A DNA stretch of 64,000 nucleotides from Burkholderiales bacterium (lineage in GTDB: Bacteria; Pseudomonadota; Gammaproteobacteria; Burkholderiales; Burkholderiaceae_C). A model generated the notes under the pieces. It had not been told where the DNA came from, made no database searches, and saw nothing but the letters and a program-made list of their open reading frames with translations. Position numbers and translations under genes: made by a program. Below, piece by piece: positions 1 through 6,494 of this stretch (position 1 is its first letter; each line of letters begins with the position of its first letter). The stretch covers positions 186,001-250,000 of the forward strand of contig JACPOK010000016.1 in assembly GCA_016191525.1 (NCBI GenBank), in the 5' to 3' direction.

Positions 1-380
1 TAGCTGCCGCGGCCGCCGCCGTAGCCGCCGCCACCGCCGCTGCGGCCACCGCCGCCGCCGCCACCGCCGTAACCGCCGCCACCACCACCGCCACCGCCGC
101 CGCCGAAGCCGCCGCTGCGCGGAGCGCGGGGCTCCATCGGACGGGCTTCATTGACGACGAGGCCGCGGCCGCCGACTTGCTGGCCGTTCATGCCGGTGAT
201 GGCAGCTTGTGCTTCCGCATCGCTGCTCATCTCGACGAAACCGAAACCCTTGGAGCGGCCGGTGTCACGTTCCATCATGACTTTGGCGCTGGACACGGTG
301 CCGAACTGGCTGAAAGCCTGTTCCATGTCGGAATCGCGGTAGGAATAGGGCAGGTTGCCCACGTAAAGTTTGTTGCCCAT
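1..380 (-). CDS. Glycine-rich RRM RNA-binding protein (partial, C-terminus off the window)
   Basis: Single-RRM RNA-binding protein of the cold-shock/glycine-rich type, probably an RNA chaperone in the cytoplasm. About 126 residues are visible. RNP2 is LYVGNL (residues 5-10) and RNP1 is KGFGFVEM (44-51), so one RRM fills about residues 4-80. After a short RAPRSGGFGG linker the tail is almost pure Gly with Arg, Ser and Tyr, encoded by the GCC/ACC-rich repeats at 1-120, and it is still open at base 1. Two ATGs lie side by side (383 and 380). The second has GGAG (bases 388-391) at 7 bases, the better spacing, and gives the usual MGNKLYVGNL start. The target RNAs cannot be told from sequence. Confidence 0.93.
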   Translation of the reverse strand, partial: MGNKLYVGNLPYSYRDSDMEQAFSQFGTVSSAKVMMERDTGRSKGFGFVEMSSDAEAQAAITGMNGQQVGGRGLVVNEARPMEPRAPRSGGFGGGGGGGGGGGYGGGGGGGGRSGGGGGYGGGRGS

Positions 381-555
381 CATTGGACTCCATCAAAAAA
401 AACACTCACAAAGCGATGGGAGTCCGACACGCAATCACAAACCGAAAAACTTCACTTCGAAGACGCGAAACTGACCAATCACCGCAGACATGTACCCCCG
501 CCGGAGCGGGCGCACGGGGCCATTATGGTCTAAATCGGGCCCGGCGGGTGAAAAG

Positions 556-765
556 CTACGGCCGGTCGTCAGGCGTGTCGCTGTAGTTGCGCCAGCGCCC
601 CATGGCATTTCGCATGGTGAGGATCTGGCGCTCGAACACCGGGCAGGCGCTGCAGGCCGCCAGGTGGAAGCGCAGGGCCACCTGCTCCACCGTGCTCAGG
701 CTGCGATCTTCCCGCGCCACCAGGAGGGCGCTGACCTGTTTGCAGCTGCGGCGAAGGATCATCAT
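556..765 (-). CDS. Zinc-finger anti-sigma factor (ZAS / zf-HC2 type)
   Basis: Small soluble protein of 69 residues, most likely the anti-sigma factor for the ECF sigma gene it overlaps. It has the ZAS zinc-site spacing: Cys8, then His34, Cys38 and Cys41 (HLAACSAC). In anti-sigma factors of this family these residues bind zinc and often sense redox or metals. No membrane segment is visible, so it should act in the cytoplasm. Its ATG (765) overlaps the TGA of the sigma gene as ATGA, and an upstream in-frame start would lie inside the sigma gene, so I use the coupled start. Partnership with the sigma factor is inferred from gene order; the signal (copper, zinc or oxidation) is not shown by the sequence. 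Confidence 0.8.
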   Translation of the reverse strand: MMILRRSCKQVSALLVAREDRSLSTVEQVALRFHLAACSACPVFERQILTMRNAMGRWRNYSDTPDDRP

Positions 766-1322
766 GCGGGGCGGTTCCCAAACCAGTTGATTTCCAGGCA
801 TTCGCGCAGGCGCAGGCGGGCGCGGTGGAGCTGGACGTAAAGATTGGTCTGCGTCAGTTCCAGTTCCTTACAAATCTCCTCGCTGGGCAGCTCCAGCCAC
901 TCACGCATGAGGAAAACCCGGCCCATGGCGGGGGGCAGTTTCTCCGTGCACGCCTCCAAAATGGCAAAAAACTGGCGCGAATTAAGCTCCTGCTCGGGGT
1001 TGCCCCAGTCGGCCGGCTCGTTGACGAAGTGGCCGTCGGCCTTGAAATGCAGGGCCTCCAGCTCATCGCTGCCGTCGCTTTCGTCGTCCGCCAGGCTGAC
1101 TTCCCGCCGTCGCTGGCGCAGGATATCGATCACCTTGTGCTTGAGGATGCCGACCAGCCAGGTCTTGAGCTGGGAGCGGTTGCCGAAAGACTGCGGCTTG
1201 GAAAGGGCCGCGAGCATCGTTTCCGACACGGCGTCCTCGGCCCATGCATCATTGCGCAGCTGCAGGCGTGCATAGCGCAGCAGGTAGCCCTGGTGCTCGG
1301 CGAGTTGACTTTCGATGCCCAT
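762..1322 (-). CDS. ECF-family RNA polymerase sigma factor
   Basis: RNA polymerase sigma factor of the extracytoplasmic-function group, 186 residues from the ATG at 1322. Region 2 is visible as HQGYLLRYARLQLRN followed by AEDAVSETMLAAL and SQLKTWLVGILKHKVIDILR. Region 4 is LPPAMGRVFLMREWLELPSEE plus the helix-turn-helix LTQTNLYVQLHRARLRLREC. The linker between them is long and acidic. An ATG at 1361 would add 13 residues but would leave only 6 bases to the divergent thioredoxin gene, so I prefer 1322, although neither start has a strong ribosome site. It is co-transcribed with the zinc-finger protein and divergent from the thioredoxin and bufferin genes, its likely regulon. Confidence 0.9.
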   Translation of the reverse strand: MGIESQLAEHQGYLLRYARLQLRNDAWAEDAVSETMLAALSKPQSFGNRSQLKTWLVGILKHKVIDILRQRRREVSLADDESDGSDELEALHFKADGHFVNEPADWGNPEQELNSRQFFAILEACTEKLPPAMGRVFLMREWLELPSEEICKELELTQTNLYVQLHRARLRLRECLEINWFGNRPA

Positions 1323-1332
1323 GGTGCAAATG

Positions 1333-1359
1333 TGTAAGAAAGAATCATCGCATACCGAC
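1333..1359 (+). promoter_or_regulatory. Candidate ECF promoter upstream of the thioredoxin-like gene
   Basis: TGTAAGAA at 1333-1340 is followed about 16 bases later by CGAC (1356-1359). The same TGTAAGAA plus GAC arrangement occurs upstream of bufA at 1920-1945. Two copies in front of the two genes next to an ECF sigma gene suggest its -35 and -10 elements. The -10 lies only 8 bases before the thioredoxin ATG, so transcription would start almost at that ATG. This is inference from two sites only. Confidence 0.4.
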
Positions 1360-1367
1360 ATCCCGCC

Positions 1368-1874
1368 ATGAACAACATCCTGTCCGCCCTGCTCCTGTCC
1401 GCCGCCGCCCTGTGGGCGCCCTCCATCGGCGCCCAGCCGGCCGCGGCGCCCGCGGCACCACCGGCCGTTTCAGGCACCACCTTCGAGGGCAAGCCCTTCC
1501 AGCTGGCGTCGCTCAAAGGCAAGGTGGTGCTGGTGATGTTCTGGTCCACCGGCTGCGCCGTCTGCCGCGACAAGATGCCCGAGCTGCGGCAGAACTACGA
1601 AGGCTGGAACGGCAAGCCGTTCGAAATGGTGCTGGTCTCCACGGACCGCAAGATGCAGGACGTGGACGACTACGAGAAGATCATCTCGCGCACCGTGCCG
1701 ACCAAGCAGCGCTTCGTGCAGCTGTGGGCCGGCAACGCCGACTACAAGGACAGTTTCGGGCCGCAGGCGCAGCTGCCTTCCACCTTCATCGTCGACAAGG
1801 CGGGCAAGGTGGTGGCGCGCTACCAGGGCCGCATCCCCGCCGAGGCCTGGGACAAGATCGCCGACTTGCTCTAG
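1368..1874 (+). CDS. TlpA/ResA-like periplasmic thioredoxin-fold protein
   Basis: Exported thiol-disulfide protein of 168 residues. Residues 1-22 form a signal peptide (hydrophobic core LSALLLSAAALW, likely cut after SIGA). The mature part has the thioredoxin/AhpC-TSA fold of TlpA and ResA: VVLVMFWSTGCAVC with the redox pair Cys63 and Cys66, and the cis-proline region LPSTFIVD. Proteins of this family reduce disulfides of periplasmic partners, including cytochrome and copper proteins. It sits between the ECF sigma gene and the bufferin operon and shares an upstream motif with bufA, so it probably keeps bufferin cysteines or copper sites reduced; that role is inferred. No good ribosome site precedes the ATG. 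Confidence 0.88.
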   Translation: MNNILSALLLSAAALWAPSIGAQPAAAPAAPPAVSGTTFEGKPFQLASLKGKVVLVMFWSTGCAVCRDKMPELRQNYEGWNGKPFEMVLVSTDRKMQDVDDYEKIISRTVPTKQRFVQLWAGNADYKDSFGPQAQLPSTFIVDKAGKVVARYQGRIPAEAWDKIADLL

Positions 1875-1919
1875 GGCCCTAGGGAAAACCCCCGGCACCA
1901 TGGAAAACCCGGCGGCGTA

Positions 1920-1945
1920 TGTAAGAAGCCGGACCGCTGCTTGAC
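1920..1945 (+). promoter_or_regulatory. Candidate ECF promoter of the bufferin operon
   Basis: TGTAAGAA (1920-1927) and TTGAC (1941-1945) sit about 65-90 bases before bufA and match the arrangement upstream of the thioredoxin gene. A start near 1952 would give a leader of about 58 bases ending in AGGAG before the ATG at 2010. It is proposed as a target of the ECF sigma factor encoded at 762-1322. Confidence 0.4.
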
Positions 1946-2009
1946 CAACGCTCAACCAGCCAGCTGGTTTTTTACCTCAACCCTCAAGTCTTGAATCAGG
2001 AGTTTCGCA

Positions 2010-2285
2010 ATGAACCAACGTGCCCTCATCGCCGCCGCCGCCGCTTCCCTGCTGTCCACCGCCTTCATCGGCGGCACGGCCTTCGCCCAGGCCGCCGAAA
2101 AGGAAAAGTGCTACGGCGTTGCCAAGGCCGGCCAGAACGACTGCGCCAACCTCACCGGCACCCACTCGTGCGCGGGCCAGGCCAAGGTGGCCGACGCCGC
2201 CGAATGGAACTACGTCGCCAAGGGCAGCTGCCAGACCATGAAGGGCATGACCGCCGCCGAGGCCAAGGCCAAGCTGAAGATCTGA
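2010..2285 (+). CDS. bufA: Bufferin precursor BufA (DUF2282 copper-binding RiPP)
   Basis: Exported small protein of 91 residues and the precursor peptide of a bufferin, a ribosomally made, post-translationally modified metallophore. The signal peptide is residues 1-26 (cut after TAFA). The mature part carries the DUF2282 pattern with four cysteines at 34, 45, 54 and 74 ([25 protein letters not shown]). In characterised members of the family, cysteines are converted to thiooxazoles by the DUF692 enzyme, and the product binds copper in the periplasm. AGGAG lies 7 bases before the ATG. It is the first gene of bufA-bufB-bufC-doxX. Metal specificity here is inferred from the family. Confidence 0.9.
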   Translation: MNQRALIAAAAASLLSTAFIGGTAFAQAAEKEKCYGVAKAGQNDCANLTGTHSCAGQAKVADAAEWNYVAKGSCQTMKGMTAAEAKAKLKI

Positions 2286-2310
2286 GCGCGCGAAAGCCGG
2301 GGCCTGCCGC

Positions 2311-3171
2311 ATGAAGCCGCCGCCCTCCACCGGCATCGGCTGGCGGCATCCCCATTACGCGGAGCTGCTGCAGGCGCGGCCCGCGCTGGACTTCATCGAA
2401 GTTCATTCAGAGAATTTCTTCGGTGAGGGCGGCGCGGCGCTCGCTGTGCTTGCCCAGGGCCGCGAACACTATCCCGTCAGCCTGCACGGCGTGGGCCTGG
2501 CACTGGGTTCCGCCGCAGGCGTGGACCCCTGGCACCTGGAACAGCTGGCCCGCCTGGCCGGGCGCATCGAGCCCGTGCGCGTGAGCGACCACGCCTGCTT
2601 CGCGCGGGCCGCGATGGGCGGGGCCACCGTGCATGCGTCGGACCTGCTGCCCATCCCCTTCAACGCGGAAGCGCTCGACGTGCTGTGCCGCAACGTGCAG
2701 CAGGTGCAGGAGCGCCTGAAGCGCCCCCTGCTGGTCGAGAACCTCTCGGCCTACCTCACGCCCGCGGGCAGCGACCGCGGCGAAACCGAATTCCTCAATG
2801 CACTGGTCCAGCGCACCGGCTGCGGCCTGTTGGTGGACGTGAACAACATCTACGTCAACGCGCTGAATGCGCGGCTGGGCGGCGGCGAAGCCGACCCCGT
2901 GCAAAGCTGCATCGACTGGCTGGACGCGATCGCACCCGCCAGCGTCGGCGAGATCCACCTCGCCGGCCATTGCGCGATGGACGACATCGTCATCGACGAC
3001 CATGGCAGCCGCGTCTGCGACCCGGTGTGGCAGGTCTACCGCCATGCGCTCTCGCGCTTCGGCGCCGTGCCCACGCTGGTCGAATGGGACACCGCCATTC
3101 CCCCGCTGCCGGTGCTGCTGCACGAAGCGCAGCTGGCGCGCGAAGCCGCGCTGGAAGAGGTGGCCGCATGA
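2311..3171 (+). CDS. bufB: BufB, DUF692 multinuclear iron (MNIO) peptide-modifying enzyme
   Basis: TIM-barrel iron enzyme of 286 residues that modifies the BufA cysteines oxidatively in the cytoplasm before export. DUF692 hallmarks are all present: GIGWR (8-12), EVHSENFF (30-37), [10 protein letters not shown] (57-66), VSDH (91-94), LVENLSAYL (141-149), DVNNIYVN (176-183), GEIHLAGH (213-220), DDHG (229-232) and VEWD (257-260). These supply the His, Glu, Asp and Asn ligands for two or three irons. It lies 25 bases after bufA and its TGA overlaps the bufC ATG (ATGA), so the enzyme and its partner are translationally coupled. Confidence 0.93.
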   Translation: MKPPPSTGIGWRHPHYAELLQARPALDFIEVHSENFFGEGGAALAVLAQGREHYPVSLHGVGLALGSAAGVDPWHLEQLARLAGRIEPVRVSDHACFARAAMGGATVHASDLLPIPFNAEALDVLCRNVQQVQERLKRPLLVENLSAYLTPAGSDRGETEFLNALVQRTGCGLLVDVNNIYVNALNARLGGGEADPVQSCIDWLDAIAPASVGEIHLAGHCAMDDIVIDDHGSRVCDPVWQVYRHALSRFGAVPTLVEWDTAIPPLPVLLHEAQLAREAALEEVAA

Positions 3172-3956
3172 GCACGCTGGCGCGGCAGCAGCAGGCCATG
3201 CTGGCCGCGCTGTGGCAGCCCGGGCACGACGCCGCTATGAAAACAATAGCTGCCTACGCACAGCCAGAGCGCGCTGCAGGCCTTTTGCTCTCTGAGCGCG
3301 GGCTGAAGGCCTACCGCAGCAACGCGGCGCTGCTGGCGCCGCGCGCACTGGCCGGCGCCTTTCCGGTGCTGCTGCAATTGCTGGAAGAAGAGAACTTCGG
3401 CCACCTCGCGCGCAGCTATTGGCAGGCCTTTGCGCCGCTGCGCGGGGACCTCGCGCAATGGGGGGGCGAGCTGGCCGCGCACATCGAATCGCTGCCTCAG
3501 CTGGCCGGCGAGCCTTACCTTGCCGACGTGGCGCGCGCCGAGTGGGCGCTGCACATGCTGGCCACTGCGCCCGACGCGCAGCAGGACGCGGCCAGTTTCG
3601 CCCTGCTGGCGACGGCCGATCCCGCGCGCATCACGCTCCAGTTCTCGCCGGCCGCCTGCGTGGCCAGCGCATGGCCCGTGGCAAGCATCATCGCCGCGCA
3701 CCTCGGGGGCACGCCTTCGCTGGAAGAAGCGGGCCAGCGCATCCGCGACAACACCGCCGAGACCGCGCTGGCCTGGCGCCAGGGCTTCAAGCCACGGCTG
3801 CGGCTGGCGTTGCCGGGTGAAGCGGTTTTCATCGCGGCGCTGCAAGATCGCGCCAGCCTGCTCGACTCACTGGCACGCGCGCCCGGACTGGACTTCAACC
3901 AATGGCTGCCGGCGGCCGCCCAACAGGGCCTGCTGCTCGCGGCGGTGCCGCACTGA
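3168..3956 (+). CDS. bufC: BufC, DUF2063 partner of the MNIO enzyme
   Basis: Protein of 262 residues with the DUF2063 N-terminal putative DNA-binding-type domain ([35 protein letters not shown]) followed by a variable C-terminal half. In MNIO systems this protein is the partner that recruits the precursor peptide to the enzyme. The ATG overlaps the bufB stop; a longer upstream frame would lie inside bufB and is ignored. Residues 23-41 ([19 protein letters not shown]) are encoded by a dispersed chromosomal repeat (3234-3290) inserted in frame, which is unusual. The C-terminal half has no motif I recognise beyond the family. Confidence 0.88.
   Translation: MSTLARQQQAMLAALWQPGHDAAMKTIAAYAQPERAAGLLLSERGLKAYRSNAALLAPRALAGAFPVLLQLLEEENFGHLARSYWQAFAPLRGDLAQWGGELAAHIESLPQLAGEPYLADVARAEWALHMLATAPDAQQDAASFALLATADPARITLQFSPAACVASAWPVASIIAAHLGGTPSLEEAGQRIRDNTAETALAWRQGFKPRLRLALPGEAVFIAALQDRASLLDSLARAPGLDFNQWLPAAAQQGLLLAAVPH
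3234..3290 (+). repeat. Dispersed GCTAT-ATAGC repeat inserted in bufC
   Basis: The copy runs GCTATGAAAACAATAGC (3234-3250), then TGCCTACGCA, a variable part, and GCGCTGCAGGCCTTTTGCTC (3271-3290). The first part can fold as a small hairpin. Related copies occur in chrA (9374-9420) and in the FAD oxidase gene (54268-54327). The insertion keeps the bufC frame open. Confidence 0.75.
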
Positions 3957-3981
3957 ACACAACACGACGAGGAGAAAACCC

Positions 3982-4461
3982 ATGACAACCATCGATTCCC
4001 CGCTGCTGCAAAAGGGCGTGCAGCTCTGGAGCCGGCTCACCGTGGCGCTGGAGGCGTTGCAGCCGCTGGCCGCGCTGGCCGCGCGCATCTACGTGGGCCA
4101 GGTGTTCTTCATGTCGGGGCTGACCAAGATCCGCAACTGGGAAACCACCGTGGCGCTGTTCACCGACGAATACAAGGTGCCGTTGCTGCCGCCGGCGCTG
4201 GCGGCGCTGATGGGCACCACCGGCGAGCTGTTGCTGCCGGTGCTGCTGGTGCTCGGCCTGGGCGGCCGCTTCGCGGCGCTGGGCCTGTTCGTGGTGAACG
4301 CGGTGGCCGTGATTTCGCTCAGCGAGATCGCGCCGGCCGCATTGCAGGGCCACATCTTCTGGGGCTCGCTGCTGGCGGGCCTGGCGATCTACGGCCCCGG
4401 CCCCTGGTCGCTGGAGCGGCTGGTGTGGCCGCGGCTGGCAGGCAGCGCGCGGCCGGCCTGA
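3982..4461 (+). CDS. DoxX-family membrane protein of the bufferin operon
   Basis: Inner-membrane protein of 159 residues with about four membrane segments (roughly 40-60, 75-95, 100-118, 125-142), of the DoxX family. A typical DoxX signature is AARIYVGQVFFMSGLTKIRNW near residue 33. DoxX genes commonly close bufferin operons, probably as part of a membrane redox or quinone-linked activity. GAGGAGA precedes the ATG by 8 bases. Its stop at 4461 directly abuts the stop of the convergent ammonium transporter gene at 4462, with no room for a separate terminator. The biochemical role is not established. Confidence 0.85.
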   Translation: MTTIDSPLLQKGVQLWSRLTVALEALQPLAALAARIYVGQVFFMSGLTKIRNWETTVALFTDEYKVPLLPPALAALMGTTGELLLPVLLVLGLGGRFAALGLFVVNAVAVISLSEIAPAALQGHIFWGSLLAGLAIYGPGPWSLERLVWPRLAGSARPA

Positions 4462-5664
4462 TCACCAGTTCACTTCGCGGTCGGGCGTGGAGCCGATGCG
4501 GTGGATGGAAACGTCCGCCCCCTCGTATTCTTCTTCCTGGGTCAGGCGCAGGCCCAGCAGGGTCTTGATCAGGCCGTAAACCACGAAGCCCGAGAGCAGG
4601 GCCCAGCCCACGCCCATCGCGCTGCCGATCAATTGCGCGGTGAAGCTCACGCCGCCCATTCCGCCCAGCGCTTTCATGCCGAAGATGCCGGCCGCGATGC
4701 CGCCCCAGGCGCCGCACAGGCCGTGCAGCGGCCAGACACCCAGCACGTCGTCGATCTTCCAGCGGTTTTGCGTCAGGGTGAACATCGCGACGAACATGGC
4801 GCCCGCGATGGCGCCCACGGCCAGCGCGCCCAGCGGGTGCATCAGGTCGGAACCCGCGCACACCGCCACCAGGCCGGCCAGCGGGCCGTTGTGCACGAAG
4901 CCGGGGTCGTTGCGGCCGAGCAGCGTGGCGGCCAGCGTGCCACCCACCATCGCCATCAGCGAGTTCACGGCCACCAGGCCGGAGATCTTGTCGATGGTCT
5001 GCGCGCTCATCACATTGAAGCCGAACCAGCCCACCGTGAGGATCCAGGCGCCCAGCGCGAGGAACGGGATGTTGGACGGCGGGTGGGCCGAGATCGCGCC
5101 GTCCTTGCGGTAGCGGTTGCTGCGCGCGCCCAGCAGGATCACCGCCGGCAACGCCAGCCAGCCGCCCACCGCGTGGACCACGATGGAGCCGGCGAAATCA
5201 TGGAATTCCTCGCCGGTGGCGGACTTGATCCAGGCCTGGATGCCGAAGGCCTGGTTCCAGGCCACGCCCTCGAACAGCGGATACACCACGCCCACGATGA
5301 CGGCCGTAGCGAGCAATTGCGGGCCGAACCGGGCCCGCTCCGCAATGCCGCCGGAGATGATGGCCGGTATGGCCGCCGCGAACGTGAGCAGGAAGAAGAA
5401 CTTCACCAGCTCATAGCCGTTCTTCGCCGCCAGCTGCTCGGCGCCCACGAAAAAGTTGGTGCCGTAGGCCACGCTGTAGCCCACCATGAAGTACACGACG
5501 GTGGAGACCGAGAAATCCACCAGGATCTTCACCAGCGCGTTCACCTGGTTTTTCTTGCGCACGGTGCCCAGCTCAAGAAAGGCAAACCCGGCATGCATGG
5601 CCAGCACCATGATGCCGCCCAGCAGGATGAACAAGGCGTCTGAGCCCTGTTTTAGTGCTTCCAT
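4462..5664 (-). CDS. amtB: Ammonium transporter (Amt/AmtB family)
   Basis: Integral membrane ammonium channel of 400 residues with eleven or so membrane helices. Family signatures include FLELGTVRKKNQVN near the start, FDFAGSIVVHAVGG-like DFAGSIVVHAVGG (the conserved first pore histidine region), and LHGLCGAWGG carrying the second pore histidine. It begins directly with MEALKQGSDALFILLGG rather than with a cleaved signal peptide as in E. coli. AGAGGA precedes the ATG at 5664. No glnK/PII gene adjoins it, which is less common. A sigma-54 type promoter (5737-5752) upstream fits control by nitrogen limitation through NtrC. Confidence 0.93.
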   Translation of the reverse strand: MEALKQGSDALFILLGGIMVLAMHAGFAFLELGTVRKKNQVNALVKILVDFSVSTVVYFMVGYSVAYGTNFFVGAEQLAAKNGYELVKFFFLLTFAAAIPAIISGGIAERARFGPQLLATAVIVGVVYPLFEGVAWNQAFGIQAWIKSATGEEFHDFAGSIVVHAVGGWLALPAVILLGARSNRYRKDGAISAHPPSNIPFLALGAWILTVGWFGFNVMSAQTIDKISGLVAVNSLMAMVGGTLAATLLGRNDPGFVHNGPLAGLVAVCAGSDLMHPLGALAVGAIAGAMFVAMFTLTQNRWKIDDVLGVWPLHGLCGAWGGIAAGIFGMKALGGMGGVSFTAQLIGSAMGVGWALLSGFVVYGLIKTLLGLRLTQEEEYEGADVSIHRIGSTPDREVNW

Positions 5665-5693
5665 AAGGTCCTCTTTGGATGAAATGCTTGTTA

Positions 5694-5731
5694 TTGGTGC
5701 GTTTGTGGCCGATTTCTCAGCAGCGCACCAA
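5694..5731. repeat. Inverted repeat in the amtB leader
   Basis: TTGGTGCG (5694-5701) and CGCACCAA (5724-5731) form a perfect 8-base inverted repeat with a 22-base spacer. It lies around and just downstream of the expected sigma-54 start for amtB, so it could be a leader hairpin or paired protein half-sites. GGTGC/GCACC resembles half of an NtrC site, but the spacing is not the usual one. Confidence 0.5.
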
Positions 5732-5736
5732 AAGCA

Positions 5737-5752
5737 AGCAAAAAGTGCGCCA
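5737..5752 (-). promoter_or_regulatory. Sigma-54 (-24/-12) promoter of amtB
   Basis: On the minus strand the bases read TGGCGCACTTTTTGCT. GG and GC are exactly 10 bases apart, as required for sigma-54 promoters (consensus TGGCAC-N5-TTGC). A start about 12 bases further on gives a leader of roughly 60 bases before the amtB ATG at 5664. Nitrogen-controlled amtB genes typically use this sigma factor. Confidence 0.7.
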
Positions 5753-5812
5753 GAAACGTGCGACTGGCTGCGCCAGCCGACTGACAGCCTGCGCCGATAC
5801 CATGGGCGGCTA

Positions 5813-6376
5813 ATGGAAGCCTTCCTCGTCTCCACGGGCATCGTCGCCCTCGCCGAAATGGGCGACAAGACGCAACTGCTGGCACTGGTGCTGGCCGCGC
5901 GGTTCCGCAAGCCCTGGCCCATCGTGCTGGGGATTTTTGTCGCCACGGTGGCCAACCATGCGCTGGCCGGCGCCGCCGGCGCCTGGGTCACCACCTTCCT
6001 GGGCCCGCAGGTGCTGCGCTGGGTGTTGGGCGGCTCCTTCATCGCCATGGCCTTGTGGATGCTGATTCCCGACAAGCTGGACGACGAGGAGGCGGACAAG
6101 GCGCCACGCTTCGGCGTTTTCGGCACCACCGTGATCGCCTTTTTCCTGGCCGAGATGGGCGACAAGACCCAGATCGCCACCGTGATGCTGGCCGCCCGCT
6201 ACAGCGCGTGGGGCTGGGTCGTGGCGGGCACCACGCTGGGCATGATGCTGGCCAACGCGCCGGTGGTCTGGCTGGGCGAGCGCATCACCCGCCGCGTGCC
6301 GATCCGCGCCGTGCATCTGGTGTCGGCCACGATCTTCATCGCGCTGGGCGTGGCGGCGATCGCCGGCTGGGGTTGA
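5813..6376 (+). CDS. Gdt1/TMEM165 (UPF0016) family cation exporter
   Basis: Membrane protein of 187 residues with six predicted helices arranged as two homologous halves. Each half carries the family signature E-x-G-D-K-(T/S): ALAEMGDKTQLLAL at about residues 13-26 and FLAEMGDKTQIATV at about 109-122. Members of this family export manganese or move Mn/Ca with proton exchange, so manganese homeostasis is the likely role. The gene is divergent from amtB. I looked for a yybP-ykoY manganese riboswitch in the 148-base gap and did not recognise one. Its stop overlaps the region that supplies the -10 element for metX. Confidence 0.88.
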   Translation: MEAFLVSTGIVALAEMGDKTQLLALVLAARFRKPWPIVLGIFVATVANHALAGAAGAWVTTFLGPQVLRWVLGGSFIAMALWMLIPDKLDDEEADKAPRFGVFGTTVIAFFLAEMGDKTQIATVMLAARYSAWGWVVAGTTLGMMLANAPVVWLGERITRRVPIRAVHLVSATIFIALGVAAIAGWG

Positions 6377-6382
6377 TATACT
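6377..6382 (+). promoter_or_regulatory. -10 element of the metX transcript
   Basis: TATACT immediately follows the stop of the upstream gene. A start about 7 bases downstream (near 6389) would place the SAM-II aptamer at the very 5' end of the RNA, which is typical for this riboswitch. No convincing -35 hexamer is visible in the coding sequence before it. Confidence 0.5.
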
Positions 6383-6390
6383 TTGACCAC

Positions 6391-6440
6391 AGCGCCGATT
6401 TGCCTCAGCTTGCGGGCGCTCAATAAATTCAGCTAAAGAT
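6391..6440 (+). ncRNA. SAM-II riboswitch upstream of metX
   Basis: The leader matches the SAM-II aptamer. P1 is AGCGCC (6391-6396) pairing with GGCGCT (6415-6420), a perfect 6-base helix. The conserved blocks GATTTG (6397-6402), GCTTGC (6408-6413), AATAAA (6422-6427) and AGCTAAAG (6431-6438) occur in order, and the AGCT elements at 6407-6410 and 6431-6434 can form the pseudoknot. SAM-II RNAs bind S-adenosylmethionine and typically control metX or metA, as here. It is followed within 14 bases by an intrinsic terminator, suggesting transcription attenuation when SAM is plentiful. Confidence 0.88.
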
Positions 6441-6453
6441 CGATCGCCAGCAG

Positions 6454-6488
6454 CCCGGCCTCGTTTTTTTAGCGACGCCGGGTTTTTT
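6454..6488 (+). terminator. Intrinsic terminator between SAM-II aptamer and metX
   Basis: CCCGGC (6454-6459) pairs with GCCGGG (6477-6482) and is followed by six T residues (6483-6488), only 6 bases before the metX ATG. The 17-base loop is long and itself T-rich. The position suggests an attenuator controlled by the riboswitch, and the hairpin would also cover the translation start region. No clear antiterminator pairing was worked out. Confidence 0.75.
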
Positions 6489-6494
6489 GTTGCC

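Noticed and set aside
1..120. CCGCC/CCACC tandem repeats that might suggest a CRISPR or satellite
   Set aside because: They are glycine codons of the RRM protein tail read on the other strand; no constant repeat-spacer pattern.
2407..3123. Long open frame on the minus strand over bufB
   Set aside because: It mirrors the GC-rich codons of bufB, has no motif and no ribosome site. Similar long antisense frames over maeB (26769-28178), chrA/metW (8023-9924), lptD (20743-23349) and tkt (61040-63130) are rejected for the same reason.
5665..5812. Manganese (yybP-ykoY) riboswitch before the Gdt1-type gene
   Set aside because: The conserved internal loops of that class could not be found; only a weak GGCTG-CGC-CAGCC hairpin is present.
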